This document shows positions 35,460-44,304 of a stretch of DNA of 64,000 nucleotides, in pieces. Below the pieces are notes generated by a model. It was not told the origin of the DNA, did not search any database, and saw only the letters and a list, made by a program, of their open reading frames with translations. The position numbers and the translations under genes are program-made. The stretch covers positions 620,001 through 684,000 of the forward strand of contig NZ_JAJTWT010000001.1 in NCBI RefSeq assembly GCF_021353235.1, read 5' to 3'. Numbering within the stretch: the stretch's first letter is position 1; every line of letters begins with the position of its first letter. This DNA is from Pelomonas caseinilytica. Its GTDB lineage: Bacteria > Pseudomonadota > Gammaproteobacteria > Burkholderiales > Burkholderiaceae_C.

Positions 35460-35921
35460 TCACAGCGCGTCCGGTCCCTGCACCGCATGCAGGGTCACGT
35501 CCGGCTCGCCGTCGCGCTGCCGCCAGCGCAGCCACCACACCGCCCCCTTCTTGACGGCCCAGTCCTGCTCGGCACCGGCCAGCAGCTTCGCGGCCAGCCG
35601 GCCCAGCGTCGGCTGGTGGCCGCACAGCAGCACGGGCTCGCTGGCCTTGGGCCAGCGCGAGGCCTCGAGCAGGGCGGCGACGGTCGCATCGGGCGCGATG
35701 GCGGGCACGATGCGCATCTCCCGCCCCAGGGCCTCGGCCGTCTGCCGGCAGCGCAGGGCCGGGCTGACGATCACCCGCGTGGACGCCGGCAGGCGATGGT
35801 TGAGCCAGGCGGCCATGCGCCGGGCCTGGCGCTCGCCCTTGTGCGTCAGCGCGCGCTGCAGGTCATCCTGGCCGGCGGCGAGGGTCTCGGCTTCGGCGTG
35901 GCGCCAGAGGATCAGGTCCAT
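35460..35921 (-). CDS. sixA: Histidine phosphatase SixA-like
   Basis: A 153-residue phosphohistidine phosphatase of the PGM superfamily. The RHG motif is RHA at residues 7-9 with catalytic H8, an arginine follows in SPALRCRQTAEAL, and the second histidine is in LLCGHQPTLGRLA. SixA removes phosphate from histidine of signalling proteins such as PtsP. It is 12 bp downstream of ppk1 on the same strand, an arrangement seen in other proteobacteria, suggesting a link to polyphosphate metabolism. Confidence 0.9.
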   Translation of the reverse strand: MDLILWRHAEAETLAAGQDDLQRALTHKGERQARRMAAWLNHRLPASTRVIVSPALRCRQTAEALGREMRIVPAIAPDATVAALLEASRWPKASEPVLLCGHQPTLGRLAAKLLAGAEQDWAVKKGAVWWLRWRQRDGEPDVTLHAVQGPDAL

Positions 35922-35933
35922 GGCCCGCGATGT

Positions 35934-37985
35934 TCACTCGGAAAAGCGCCGCATCAAGGCCTGCTGGGCGCTGATGCCGCCCTCGCCGCCAATGCGCACG
36001 GAGCGGCCGTCCGGGCCGAGCTGCCAGGCGTCCATGGTGTCGTGCAGATAGGGCTGCAGGGCCTCGTCGATGACGCGCTGGCGCAGCTTGGGGTCCTGCA
36101 CCGGCCAGGCCACCTCGATGCGGCGGAACATGTTGCGGCTCATCCAGTCGGCGCTGGACAGGAAGAGGGCCTCGCCCTCCTCGGCCTCGGCCCAGCGGAA
36201 GTAGCAGACGCGCGAATGCTCCAGGAAGCGGCCGACGACCGAGCGCACGACGATGTTGTCGCTGACCCCCGGCAGGCCCGGCGGCAGCATGCAGGCGCCG
36301 CGCACGATGAGATCGACCTTGGCCCCGGCCTGGGCCGCGCGCAGCAGGGCGTGGATGAGCTCCGCGTCGGTCAGCGCGTTGATCTTGACGACCACGCGCG
36401 CTGCCTTGTAGCCGCCGCGCGCCGCCGCCTCCACCTGGGCGAGCAGCTCCAGCATGCGGCTGTGCATGTTGAAGGGCGCCAGCAGCATGCGCCGCGGCGC
36501 CTTGAACTTGCCGAGCGACGCCAGCTGGCGGAACACGGTGTCGGCGTCGGCCGTCAGGTCGGGGTCGGCGGTGAGCAGGCCGAGGTCGGTGTAGAGCCGC
36601 GCCGTCTTGGGGTTGTAGTTGCCGGTGGAGAGGTGGGCATAACGGCGCAGCTTGCCGTTCTCGCGCCGCGTCACCATCAGCAGCTTGGCATGCGTCTTGT
36701 AGCCGACGATGCCGTACACGACCTGGGCACCCACGGCCTCCAGCCTTTCGGCCCAGTTGATGTTGGCCTCCTCGTCGAAGCGGGCCTTGAGCTCGACCAC
36801 CGCCATGACCTCCTTGCCGCGCCGCGAGGCCTCGATCAGCAGGTCCATCAGCTCCGACTTGGCGCCGGTGCGGTAGATGGTCTGCTTGATGGCGAGCACG
36901 TCGGGGTCCTCGACGGCCTCGCGCAGCAGTTGCACGACGGGATCGAAACTCTCGAAGGGATGGTGCAGCAGCACGTCGCCCTTGCGCAGCATCTCGAAGA
37001 TGGACCGGTGGCGCGGCAGCCGGCGCGTCGGCCATGCGGGTTCGAAGGGCTTGAAGCGCAGCTCCGGCGCGTCCGTCAGGTCGATGAGTTCGTTCAGCCG
37101 CACCAGGTTGACCGGGCCGTTGACCCGGTACAGCGCCGCCGCCGGCAGGCCGAACTGCTCGAGCAGGAACTCCGACAGCTCCGCCGGGCAGCTGTTCACC
37201 ACCTCCAGGCGGACGGCGCGTCCGAAGTGACGCGTCGTCAGCCCCGAGCGCAGGGCGTGGCGCAGGTTGGCGATCTCCTCCTCGTCGACCTCGAGGTCGG
37301 AGTCCCGCGTGACGCGGAACTGCGAGAAGGCCTCGACCTTGCGGCCCGGGAAGAGCTCCTCCAGGTGGGCGCGGATGACGCTGGTCAGCAGAACGAAGGC
37401 CTGGTGGCCGTCGCTGAGGTTGGCCGGCAGCTTGATGACCCGCGGCAGCACCCGCGGCACCTTGACGATGGCGATGCGGTTGTCGCGGCCGAAGGCGTCC
37501 TTGCCCGACAGCCGCGCGATGAAATGCAGCGACTTGTTGGCCACCTGCGGGAAGGGGTGGGCCGGATCCAGGCCCACCGGCACCAGCAGCGGGCGCACCT
37601 CGCGCTCGAAGAACTTCTGCACCCAGCGCCGCTGCGGCTCGTCGCGGTCGGCGTGGTTGAGGATGACGATGCGCTGCTTGAGCAGCAACGGCGTGAGCTG
37701 CTCGTTGAAGATGAGGTACTGCTCGTCGATCAGCGTGTGCGCGGCGCGGCCGACGCGGTCCACGTCCTGATTGCTCACGGTGCCCAGCGCGTCGCGCGCG
37801 GCGTCCAGCATGTCGGCAAAGCGGACCTCGAAGAATTCGTCCAGGTTGCTCGACACGATGCAGATGTAGCGCAGCCGCTCCAGCAGGGGCACGTCCTCGC
37901 GCTGGGCCTGGGCCAGCACGCGCCGGTTGAACTCCAGGATGGCTTGTTCGCGGTTGAGCAGCTTCAGCGAGGTCGGGTCGGTCAT
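35934..37985 (-). CDS. ppk1: Polyphosphate kinase 1
   Basis: A 683-residue PPK1. The N-terminus SLKLLNREQAILEFNRRVLAQ, then SSNLDEFFEVR, the VELKARFDEEANI ATP region, and the autophosphorylated-histidine region HLSTGNYNPKTARLYTD (His451) followed by DLGLLTADPDL are all present. It makes long-chain polyphosphate from ATP. sixA follows by 12 bp. A Pho-box-like sequence lies 13 bp upstream of its start codon. Length is normal for the family. Confidence 0.95.
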   Translation of the reverse strand: MTDPTSLKLLNREQAILEFNRRVLAQAQREDVPLLERLRYICIVSSNLDEFFEVRFADMLDAARDALGTVSNQDVDRVGRAAHTLIDEQYLIFNEQLTPLLLKQRIVILNHADRDEPQRRWVQKFFEREVRPLLVPVGLDPAHPFPQVANKSLHFIARLSGKDAFGRDNRIAIVKVPRVLPRVIKLPANLSDGHQAFVLLTSVIRAHLEELFPGRKVEAFSQFRVTRDSDLEVDEEEIANLRHALRSGLTTRHFGRAVRLEVVNSCPAELSEFLLEQFGLPAAALYRVNGPVNLVRLNELIDLTDAPELRFKPFEPAWPTRRLPRHRSIFEMLRKGDVLLHHPFESFDPVVQLLREAVEDPDVLAIKQTIYRTGAKSELMDLLIEASRRGKEVMAVVELKARFDEEANINWAERLEAVGAQVVYGIVGYKTHAKLLMVTRRENGKLRRYAHLSTGNYNPKTARLYTDLGLLTADPDLTADADTVFRQLASLGKFKAPRRMLLAPFNMHSRMLELLAQVEAAARGGYKAARVVVKINALTDAELIHALLRAAQAGAKVDLIVRGACMLPPGLPGVSDNIVVRSVVGRFLEHSRVCYFRWAEAEEGEALFLSSADWMSRNMFRRIEVAWPVQDPKLRQRVIDEALQPYLHDTMDAWQLGPDGRSVRIGGEGGISAQQALMRRFSE

Positions 37986-37997
37986 GCCGAAAAGTGT

Positions 37998-38015
37998 ATG
38001 AACGGTTTATGACAG
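37998..38015 (-). promoter_or_regulatory. Pho-box-like direct repeat upstream of ppk1
   Basis: On the minus strand the sequence is CTGTCATAAACCGTTCAT. Against the Pho-box consensus CTGTCATAWAWCTGTCAY it matches 15 of 18 positions, with mismatches only at 11, 13 and 14. It is oriented towards ppk1. The distance to the ATG at 37985 is only 12 bases, closer than usual for a PhoB-activated promoter. A TACACT box (37993-37998) directly follows. A PhoB-dependent, nearly leaderless ppk1 transcript is possible but unproven. Confidence 0.45.
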
Positions 38016-38063
38016 CCGTGTGGGAAGGCGTCGGCGCACGCCGGGGTTTGGATAATCCCATCC

Positions 38064-38939
38064 ATGCACCTGATGATTCCCCATGCCAGCGCCCTCGACG
38101 AGGCCGCGCGGCATGCGCTGTCCAGCCTCGCCCTGCCCAACCTGGGCGCGCTGCTGGCCCGGCTCAGCCCCGCCGAAAGCTGGGGGGGCGACGCCTACTC
38201 CCCCCACCCGCCCCACCAGTTGGCCCTGGCCGGCCTGCGCGGCCAGGCCGAGCCCAGTGCCGCCGCCTGGAGCGTGGGCGCCGGCCCCGAGCTGAGCTGG
38301 GCGATGCTGACGCCGGTGCACCTGTCCGTGGGCACCGACGGCGTCGACGTGCTGCCGCCGGCCGCGCTCAACCTGTCCGAGTCCGACGCCGCCCGCTTCG
38401 CCGCGCTGCTGCGCGAACTCTGGCCCGAGGCCGAGGGCTGGCAGTGGCGGTTGCTGGACGCGACGCGCTGGGCCATCGGCCATGCCACGGCACTGGAAGG
38501 TTTGCACGCCGCCAGCATCGAGCGGGCCGCGGGCCGGCCCATCGAGCCCTGGCTGCCCGAGAGCCGCACGCTGCGCCGCTGGCAGAACGAGGCCCAGATG
38601 CTGCTGCACGGCCATGCCCTGAACGAGGAACGCGAGGCGCGCGGCGAGCCGGTGGTCAACTCGGTATGGATCGGCGACATCGGCCGCAGCGGCGGCGCCG
38701 ACGCCGGCGTGACCGTCGACGCCCGGTTGACCGAGCCGCTGCTGGCCGGCGACCTGGCCGCCTGGGCGGAGGCCTGGCAGCGCCTGGATGCCGGCCCGCT
38801 GGCCCAGCCCCTGCAGAGCCTCACCCTCGCCGGCGAACGCTTCGCCCGCCGCTTCACCGCCCGGCCGCTGCCGCTGCTCGACAGGCTCAGGCGCCGCTGG
38901 CAGGGCACCGACGTGGCCGCCGTGCTGGAGTCGCTGTGA
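38064..38939 (+). CDS. Conserved hypothetical (COG4255-like, phosphoglycerate mutase annotation)
   Basis: A 291-residue protein beginning MHLMIPHASALDEAARHAL. The segment WLPESRTLRRWQNEAQMLLHGHALNEEREARGEPVVNSVWI resembles the part of the metal-independent phosphoglycerate mutase-like group that appears next to recJ in Burkholderiales (COG4255). I see no metal-binding core of true cofactor-independent mutases, so the enzymatic name is doubtful. Its stop overlaps the GTG start of recJ (GTGA at 38936-38939), so the two are coupled. Confidence 0.65.
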   Translation: MHLMIPHASALDEAARHALSSLALPNLGALLARLSPAESWGGDAYSPHPPHQLALAGLRGQAEPSAAAWSVGAGPELSWAMLTPVHLSVGTDGVDVLPPAALNLSESDAARFAALLRELWPEAEGWQWRLLDATRWAIGHATALEGLHAASIERAAGRPIEPWLPESRTLRRWQNEAQMLLHGHALNEEREARGEPVVNSVWIGDIGRSGGADAGVTVDARLTEPLLAGDLAAWAEAWQRLDAGPLAQPLQSLTLAGERFARRFTARPLPLLDRLRRRWQGTDVAAVLESL

Positions 38940-40672
38940 ACGCGCCGCGGCTGATCGAACGCGACGTGCCGCCGCGCACCGCCTGGGCGCTGGAACAGGC
39001 GGGTATCGCCCCCCTGCTGGCGCGGCTGCTGGCCGCGCGCGGCGTGCGCGAGGCGGCCGAGCTGGACGAGAGCCTGGCCCAGCTGCTGCCGCCCGACGGC
39101 CTCAAGGGCCTGGTCGCGGCGGCGCGGCTGCTGGCCGACGCCCTGCAGGCGGGCCAACGCCTGGTCATCGTGGCCGACTACGACTGCGACGGGGCCACCG
39201 CCTGCGCCGTCATGCTGCGCGGCCTGCGCCAGCTGGGCTTCACGCCCGCGCAGCTGGGCTACGTGGTGCCCGACCGCGCGGTGCACGGCTACGGCCTCAC
39301 GCCCACCATCGTCGACCTCGCCCTCGAACAGCAGCCCGCCCTGCTCGTGACCGTCGACAACGGCATCGCCAGCCTGGCCGGCGTGGCGCATGCCCGCGCC
39401 CATGGCCTCAAGGTGCTGGTGACCGACCACCACCTGCCCGCCCAACTGGGCGGTAACGTCGTCGTCCCCGAGGCCGACGCCATCGTCAACCCCAACCAGC
39501 CCGGCTGCGGCTTCGCGAGCAAGTCACTGGCGGGCGTGGGGGTGGCCTTTTACGTGCTGCTCGGGCTGCGCGCCGAGCTGCGCGCCCGCGGGGCACTGCC
39601 CGCGCCCGAGCCGCGCCTGGACGGCCTGCTCGACCTCGTCGCCCTGGGCACGGTGGCCGACGTCGTCAAGCTCGACGCCAACAACCGCCGCCTCGTCGCC
39701 CAGGGCCTCAGGCGCATGCGCGCCGGGCGCGCCCAGCCCGGCGTCATGGCCCTGTTCAGCGCCGCCAAGCGCGATGCCAGCAAGGCCCAGGGCTTCGACC
39801 TGGGCTTCGCCCTCGGCCCTCGCATCAATGCCGCCGGCCGCCTGGCCGACATGACCCTCGGCATCGAGACGCTCACGACCGACGACCCCGAGCGCGCCCT
39901 GGCCCTGGCCACCCAGCTCGACGCCATCAACCGCGAGCGCCGCGACATCGAGGCCGGCATGCGCGAGATGGCCGAGGCGCGGCTGGAGGCCCTGGTAGAG
40001 GCGCTGCAGGGCGCCCTGCCCCCGGCCGTGGCCCTCTTCGACGCGGACTTCCATGAAGGCGTCGTCGGCATCGTCGCCTCGCGCATCAAGGACCGCGTGC
40101 ACCGCCCGACCTTCGTCTTCGCCCGCGGCGCCGACGGCCAGCTCAAGGGCTCGGGCCGCTCCATCCCGGGCTTCCACCTGCGCGACGCCCTCGACCTCGT
40201 CAGCAAGCGCGAGCCCGAGCTGCTCGCCCGGTTCGGCGGCCACGCCATGGCCGCGGGCGCGACGCTGGCCCTGCCCGACGCCGCCGGCGTGCACCGCTTC
40301 GCGCTGGCCTTCGCCCGCGTCGCCGAGGAGTGGCTGAACGAGCAGGACCTCACCCGCACCCTGCGCCACGACGGCACCCTGCCCGCCGAGGCGGCGACAC
40401 CCGAGACGGCGCGGCTGCTGGACGCCCAGGTCTGGGGCCAGGGCTTCGAGCCGCCGGTGTTCTGCGACCGCTTCGAGCTGGTCTCGCAGCGCCTCGTCGG
40501 CGAAAAGCACCTGAAGCTGCGCCTGCGCCAGGGCGGCCGGCTGGTGGACGGCATCTGGTTCGGCCGCACCGAGATGCTGCCCGAGCGCGTGACCCTGGCC
40601 TACCGCCTGAGCCTGGACGAATGGCAGGGCCAGGCCCGGGTGCAATACGTCGTGGAGGCGGCGCAGCCGTGA
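38936..40672 (+). CDS. recJ: Single-stranded-DNA-specific exonuclease RecJ
   Basis: A 578-residue DHH-superfamily nuclease. The motifs are DYDCDGATA (DxDxDG), VTVDNGIAS, VTDHHLPA (the DHH motif) and GTVADVVKLD; the DHHA1 domain shows GLIVGI-like FHEGVVGIVASRIKDR and SGRSIPGFHLRDAL, GGHAMAAG. RecJ degrades 5'-ended single-stranded DNA in recombination and mismatch repair. Start is GTG at 38936 overlapping the preceding stop. Length is typical. Confidence 0.95.
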   Translation: MNAPRLIERDVPPRTAWALEQAGIAPLLARLLAARGVREAAELDESLAQLLPPDGLKGLVAAARLLADALQAGQRLVIVADYDCDGATACAVMLRGLRQLGFTPAQLGYVVPDRAVHGYGLTPTIVDLALEQQPALLVTVDNGIASLAGVAHARAHGLKVLVTDHHLPAQLGGNVVVPEADAIVNPNQPGCGFASKSLAGVGVAFYVLLGLRAELRARGALPAPEPRLDGLLDLVALGTVADVVKLDANNRRLVAQGLRRMRAGRAQPGVMALFSAAKRDASKAQGFDLGFALGPRINAAGRLADMTLGIETLTTDDPERALALATQLDAINRERRDIEAGMREMAEARLEALVEALQGALPPAVALFDADFHEGVVGIVASRIKDRVHRPTFVFARGADGQLKGSGRSIPGFHLRDALDLVSKREPELLARFGGHAMAAGATLALPDAAGVHRFALAFARVAEEWLNEQDLTRTLRHDGTLPAEAATPETARLLDAQVWGQGFEPPVFCDRFELVSQRLVGEKHLKLRLRQGGRLVDGIWFGRTEMLPERVTLAYRLSLDEWQGQARVQYVVEAAQP

Positions 40673-40768
40673 CGGAGTTGGCAGGCACGCCCGGCCTGCC
40701 GCGCCAAGTCACCTGACTGTCACGGGGGCTTCGAAGAATCCGCGCGGCCAGCCGACCCGGAGCCCTCC

Positions 40769-42589
40769 ATGCGCGACCCCGCGCCCGATCCCCTTGCCGA
40801 CGCCCTCGACCGCCTCATCGAGCAGCGCAGCTTCGACCTGCACTTCCAGCCCCTCGTCGCCATCGACCGCGCCGAGATCTACGGCTACGAGGCGCTGACG
40901 CGCGCGCCGGCCGACGGGCCCCTTCATTCGCCCCTGGTGCTGTTCGAGGCCGCCGCCCGGCTGGGCCGCCTCGTCGAGCTGGAACACCTCATCGTGCGGC
41001 GCGCCATCCAGCGCTTCAAGGCCCTGGGCCTGCCCGGTCAGCTCTTTCTCAACGTCACGGCCGACACCCTGCTCGGCGCCCGCGAGCATGCGGGCGAGCT
41101 CGCCGCCGAAATGGCGGCCCTCGGCCTGCCGACCTCGCGCGTCGTCATCGAGCTGACCGAGACCCGCCCCATCGAGGACCTGGCCCAGCTCGACGACGCC
41201 CTGCAAGCCCTGCGCGAGCGGGGCTTCCGCGTCGCGCTGGACGACCTCGGCGAGGGCTTCGCCTCGCTGCGCCGCTGGATGCAGATGCGGCCCGACTTCG
41301 TCAAGATCGACCGCCACTTCATCGACGGCATCGCGCAGGAGCCGCTGAAGCAGCAGTTCGTGCGCAGCATCGTCGAGATGGCCGCGACCAGCGGCTGCGA
41401 GGTGGTCGCCGAAGGCCTGGAGCAGGAGCCTGACCTCGAAGTGCTGCGGCGCCTGGGGCTGTCCATCTGCCAGGGCTATCTCTTCGCCCGGCCGAGCGCC
41501 ACGCCGCGCGCCTCCCTCAGCGCCCAATGGAGCGGGCGGCTGGCGGCCGACGCCCAGCCGCGGCTGCTGCAGAACGACCTCGCCCTGCCCCTGGCCCAGG
41601 GCGCCGTCACCAGCGCGGCCCAGCTCGCCCGCCGCGGCCTCACCGTCACGCCGGCCACCAGCTGCCGCAGCGTCGTCGACCTCTTCCACCGCGACGACCA
41701 ACTGCTCGCCATCCCCGTGCTGGACGACCAGCAGCGCCCCATCGGCGTGCTGCGCTCGCTGCACGTTCTCAAGCGCAGCACCGAGCGCTATTTCATGGAC
41801 ATCTTCGACAAGCGCAGCTGCGTCGAGCTGATGGACGCCCACCCGCTGGTGTTCGACGTGGCCACGCCGCTGCGGGCCATGAGCGACGCGCTGTCCAACC
41901 TCGACGAGCGCCTGCTCATCGACGGCTTCATCGTCACCCGCGACGGTGCCTATTTCGGCTCCGGCCGCAGCTCGGACCTGCTCAAGGCGGTGTCGGACCT
42001 GCAGGTGCACGCCGCCCGCTACGCCAACCCGCTGACGCTGCTGCCGGGCAACGTGCCCATCGACCACCACCTGGACCGCCTCATCGAGGCGGGCGACACC
42101 TTCGCGGCCGTGGTGTGGGACATCGACCACTTCAAGCCCTTCAACGACGTCTACGGCTATCGCGTCGGCGACGACATCATCCGCCTCGCGGCGCGCGTGC
42201 TGACGCAGGCGGCCGACCCGCAGCTGGACTTCGTCGGCCACATCGGCGGCGACGACTTCGTCATGGCTCTCGCCAGCGCCGACTGGGAGGCGCGCCTGGC
42301 CCGCATCTGCGAGGCCTTCGACGCCGGCGTGCGCAGCTTCTTCTCGCCCGAGCACCTGGCGGCCGGCGGCTACATCACCCTGAACCGGCAGAACCAGCCC
42401 AGCTTCCATCCCCTGCCCACCATCTCGGCCGGCGCCGTGCTGCACCTGCCGGGTCATTTCGAGAACGCCCGCGCGCTCAGCGCCGCCCTGGCCGAGCCCA
42501 AGCGCGTGGCCAAGGGCCGGGCCGGCGGCAGCCGCTACTTCGTCGACCGCCGCCAGCCCCAGCCCCAGCGCGCCCAGCTCGCGGCCTGA
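40769..42589 (+). CDS. EAL-CBS-GGDEF cyclic-di-GMP protein
   Basis: A 606-residue protein. The N-terminal EAL phosphodiesterase domain contains EAL at 41-43, LFLNVT, ELTETR, DDLGEG, VKIDRHFI and AEGLEQ, so metal and substrate residues look intact. A middle region (about 285-410) resembles a CBS pair (LLAIPVLDDQQRPIGVLRSLHVL). The C-terminal GGDEF domain has GGDDF at 493-497, where the usual GGDEF/GGEEF glutamate is replaced by aspartate, so cyclase activity is doubtful. No I-site RxxD precedes it. It may act as a phosphodiesterase tuned by nucleotide binding. Confidence 0.9.
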   Translation: MRDPAPDPLADALDRLIEQRSFDLHFQPLVAIDRAEIYGYEALTRAPADGPLHSPLVLFEAAARLGRLVELEHLIVRRAIQRFKALGLPGQLFLNVTADTLLGAREHAGELAAEMAALGLPTSRVVIELTETRPIEDLAQLDDALQALRERGFRVALDDLGEGFASLRRWMQMRPDFVKIDRHFIDGIAQEPLKQQFVRSIVEMAATSGCEVVAEGLEQEPDLEVLRRLGLSICQGYLFARPSATPRASLSAQWSGRLAADAQPRLLQNDLALPLAQGAVTSAAQLARRGLTVTPATSCRSVVDLFHRDDQLLAIPVLDDQQRPIGVLRSLHVLKRSTERYFMDIFDKRSCVELMDAHPLVFDVATPLRAMSDALSNLDERLLIDGFIVTRDGAYFGSGRSSDLLKAVSDLQVHAARYANPLTLLPGNVPIDHHLDRLIEAGDTFAAVVWDIDHFKPFNDVYGYRVGDDIIRLAARVLTQAADPQLDFVGHIGGDDFVMALASADWEARLARICEAFDAGVRSFFSPEHLAAGGYITLNRQNQPSFHPLPTISAGAVLHLPGHFENARALSAALAEPKRVAKGRAGGSRYFVDRRQPQPQRAQLAA

Positions 42590-42651
42590 TCCGACACCAT
42601 CCCCAGCACCTCACGCCATCGTGGGCTCGGACCGCCTGCGACAATGAGGGC

Positions 42652-43515
42652 GTGAACCTCGATGCCTCGCTCAATGCCGACCTGCACTGCCACTCGGTGG
42701 TCTCCGACGGCACGCTGACGCCCGAGGCCCTGGCCGAGCGCGCCAAGGCCGGCGGCGTCGACCTCTGGTCGCTGACCGACCACGACGAGATCGGCGGCCA
42801 GGCCCGGGCCCTGGCCGCGGCCCGCGCCGCAGGCCTGCCCTACCTCACGGGCACCGAAATCTCCGTCAGCTTCGCCGGCCGGGTCGTGCACATCGTCGGC
42901 CTGGGCTTCGACCACGGCGCCGAGGAGATGGCCGAGGGCCTGCGCGCCACGCGCGGCGGGCGCGAGGCCCGCGCCCGGGAGATGGCGGCCGGCCTCGCCG
43001 AGGTGGGCATCCCCGGCGCTTTCGAGGGCGCACTGAAATACGTCGGCAACCCGGAACTGATCTCGCGCACCCATTTCGCCCGCTTCCTCGTGGACGCCGG
43101 CCACTGCACGGACGTGCCCGAGGTCTTCCGCCGCTTCCTGACCGAAGGCAAGCCGGGCTTCGTGCCGCACAAGTGGGCCGCCCTCAAGGACGCGGTCGGC
43201 TGGATCACCCGCGCCGGCGGCATTGCCGTCATCGCCCACCCCGGCCGCTACGACTTCACGCCGACCGAGGAGTACGCCCTGATCACCGAGTTCATCGGCC
43301 ACGGCGGCCGGGGCATCGAGGTCGTCACCGGCAGCCACACGGTCGCCGAGTACGCGAAGTACGCCGACACGGCGGTCGAGTTCGGCCTCCTCGCCTCGCG
43401 CGGTTCGGACTTCCACAGCCCCGACGAAAGCCGGGTGGACCTGGGAACGCTGCAGCCCCTGCCCGGCAAGCTGACGCCCGTCTGGGCCGAGCTGGCCGAC
43501 CGTATCCACCGCTGA
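42652..43515 (+). CDS. PHP-domain phosphatase (3',5'-nucleoside bisphosphate phosphatase-like)
   Basis: A 287-residue PHP-domain metallophosphoesterase with GTG start at 42652. Metal-binding motifs: DLHCHSVVSDG (residues 10-20), LTDHDEIGG, ISRTHFAR, IAHPGRYDF and SDFHSPDE. These match the family that includes E. coli YciV/RnaAM, a 3',5'-nucleotide phosphatase with 5'-3' RNA exonuclease activity. It lies 10 bp upstream of the YciO-type gene, the same neighbour as in E. coli, which supports that assignment. Confidence 0.88.
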   Translation: MNLDASLNADLHCHSVVSDGTLTPEALAERAKAGGVDLWSLTDHDEIGGQARALAAARAAGLPYLTGTEISVSFAGRVVHIVGLGFDHGAEEMAEGLRATRGGREARAREMAAGLAEVGIPGAFEGALKYVGNPELISRTHFARFLVDAGHCTDVPEVFRRFLTEGKPGFVPHKWAALKDAVGWITRAGGIAVIAHPGRYDFTPTEEYALITEFIGHGGRGIEVVTGSHTVAEYAKYADTAVEFGLLASRGSDFHSPDESRVDLGTLQPLPGKLTPVWAELADRIHR

Positions 43516-43525
43516 CCCGCCCGCC

Positions 43526-44161
43526 ATGGCCCAGCTTTTCGAAGTCCACCCCGACAACCCCCAGCTCCGATTCCTGCGCCAATGCGCCCAGATGCTGCAG
43601 GCCGGCGGCCTCGGCGCCATCCCGACGGATTCCAGCTACGCCTTCGTCTGCCACCTCAACGACAAGGCCGCCGCCGAGGCGCTGCGCCGGGTGCGCGGCG
43701 TCGACGAGAAGCACCACCTGACGCTGCTGTGCCGCGACCTGTCGGAGCTGGCCACCTACGCCATGGTCGACAACCGCCAGTACCGGTTGCTCAAGCTCGC
43801 CACGCCCGGCCCCTACACCTTCATCCTGCCGGCGACCAAGGAAGTGCCGCGGCGCCTGTCCCACCCCAGCCGCCGCACCATCGGCCTGCGGGTGCCCGAC
43901 CACCGCGTGACGCAAGACCTGCTGGCCCTGTTCGGCGAGCCGCTGCTGTCGACCACCCTCATCCCGCCCGGCGAAGGCGAGCCCATGAACGACGCCGCCG
44001 ACGTCTGCGCCCGGCTGGACCGGCAGCTGCAGTTCGTGCTGGATGCCGGCGCCTGCCCGGCCCAGCCCACCACCGTGCTGGACCTCAGCCAGGGCGGGGA
44101 GCCCGTGCTGGTGCGCCAGGGCCGGGGCGATCTCGCCCGGCTGGGTTTGCAGCTCGACTGA
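43526..44161 (+). CDS. Sua5/YciO/YrdC-family protein (YciO-like)
   Basis: A 211-residue YrdC-fold protein. GGLGAIPTDSSYAFVC is the ATP-binding start, then RRVRGVDEKHHLTLLCRDLSELATYA and TPGPYTFILPATKEVPRR, and VPDHRVTQDLLALFGEPLLSTTL. The LLCRDLSELSTYA-type segment resembles YciO more than TsaC. TsaC/Sua5 members make threonylcarbamoyl-AMP for the tRNA t6A modification; YciO's activity is less clear. It is 10 bp downstream of the PHP gene. Confidence 0.85.
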   Translation: MAQLFEVHPDNPQLRFLRQCAQMLQAGGLGAIPTDSSYAFVCHLNDKAAAEALRRVRGVDEKHHLTLLCRDLSELATYAMVDNRQYRLLKLATPGPYTFILPATKEVPRRLSHPSRRTIGLRVPDHRVTQDLLALFGEPLLSTTLIPPGEGEPMNDAADVCARLDRQLQFVLDAGACPAQPTTVLDLSQGGEPVLVRQGRGDLARLGLQLD

Positions 44162-44304
44162 GCCGCCCATCCCGCCTTCCTGCAGTTCATCCAGCGCCGC
44201 TGGCGCTTGATCGCAGGCGCCTGGAAGGCCGCAGTCTCATTGCCGAAACTGACTCCATCGATACAGCAATACCGCTGTTCGACACCCACCGAACGGAGTC
44301 CATC

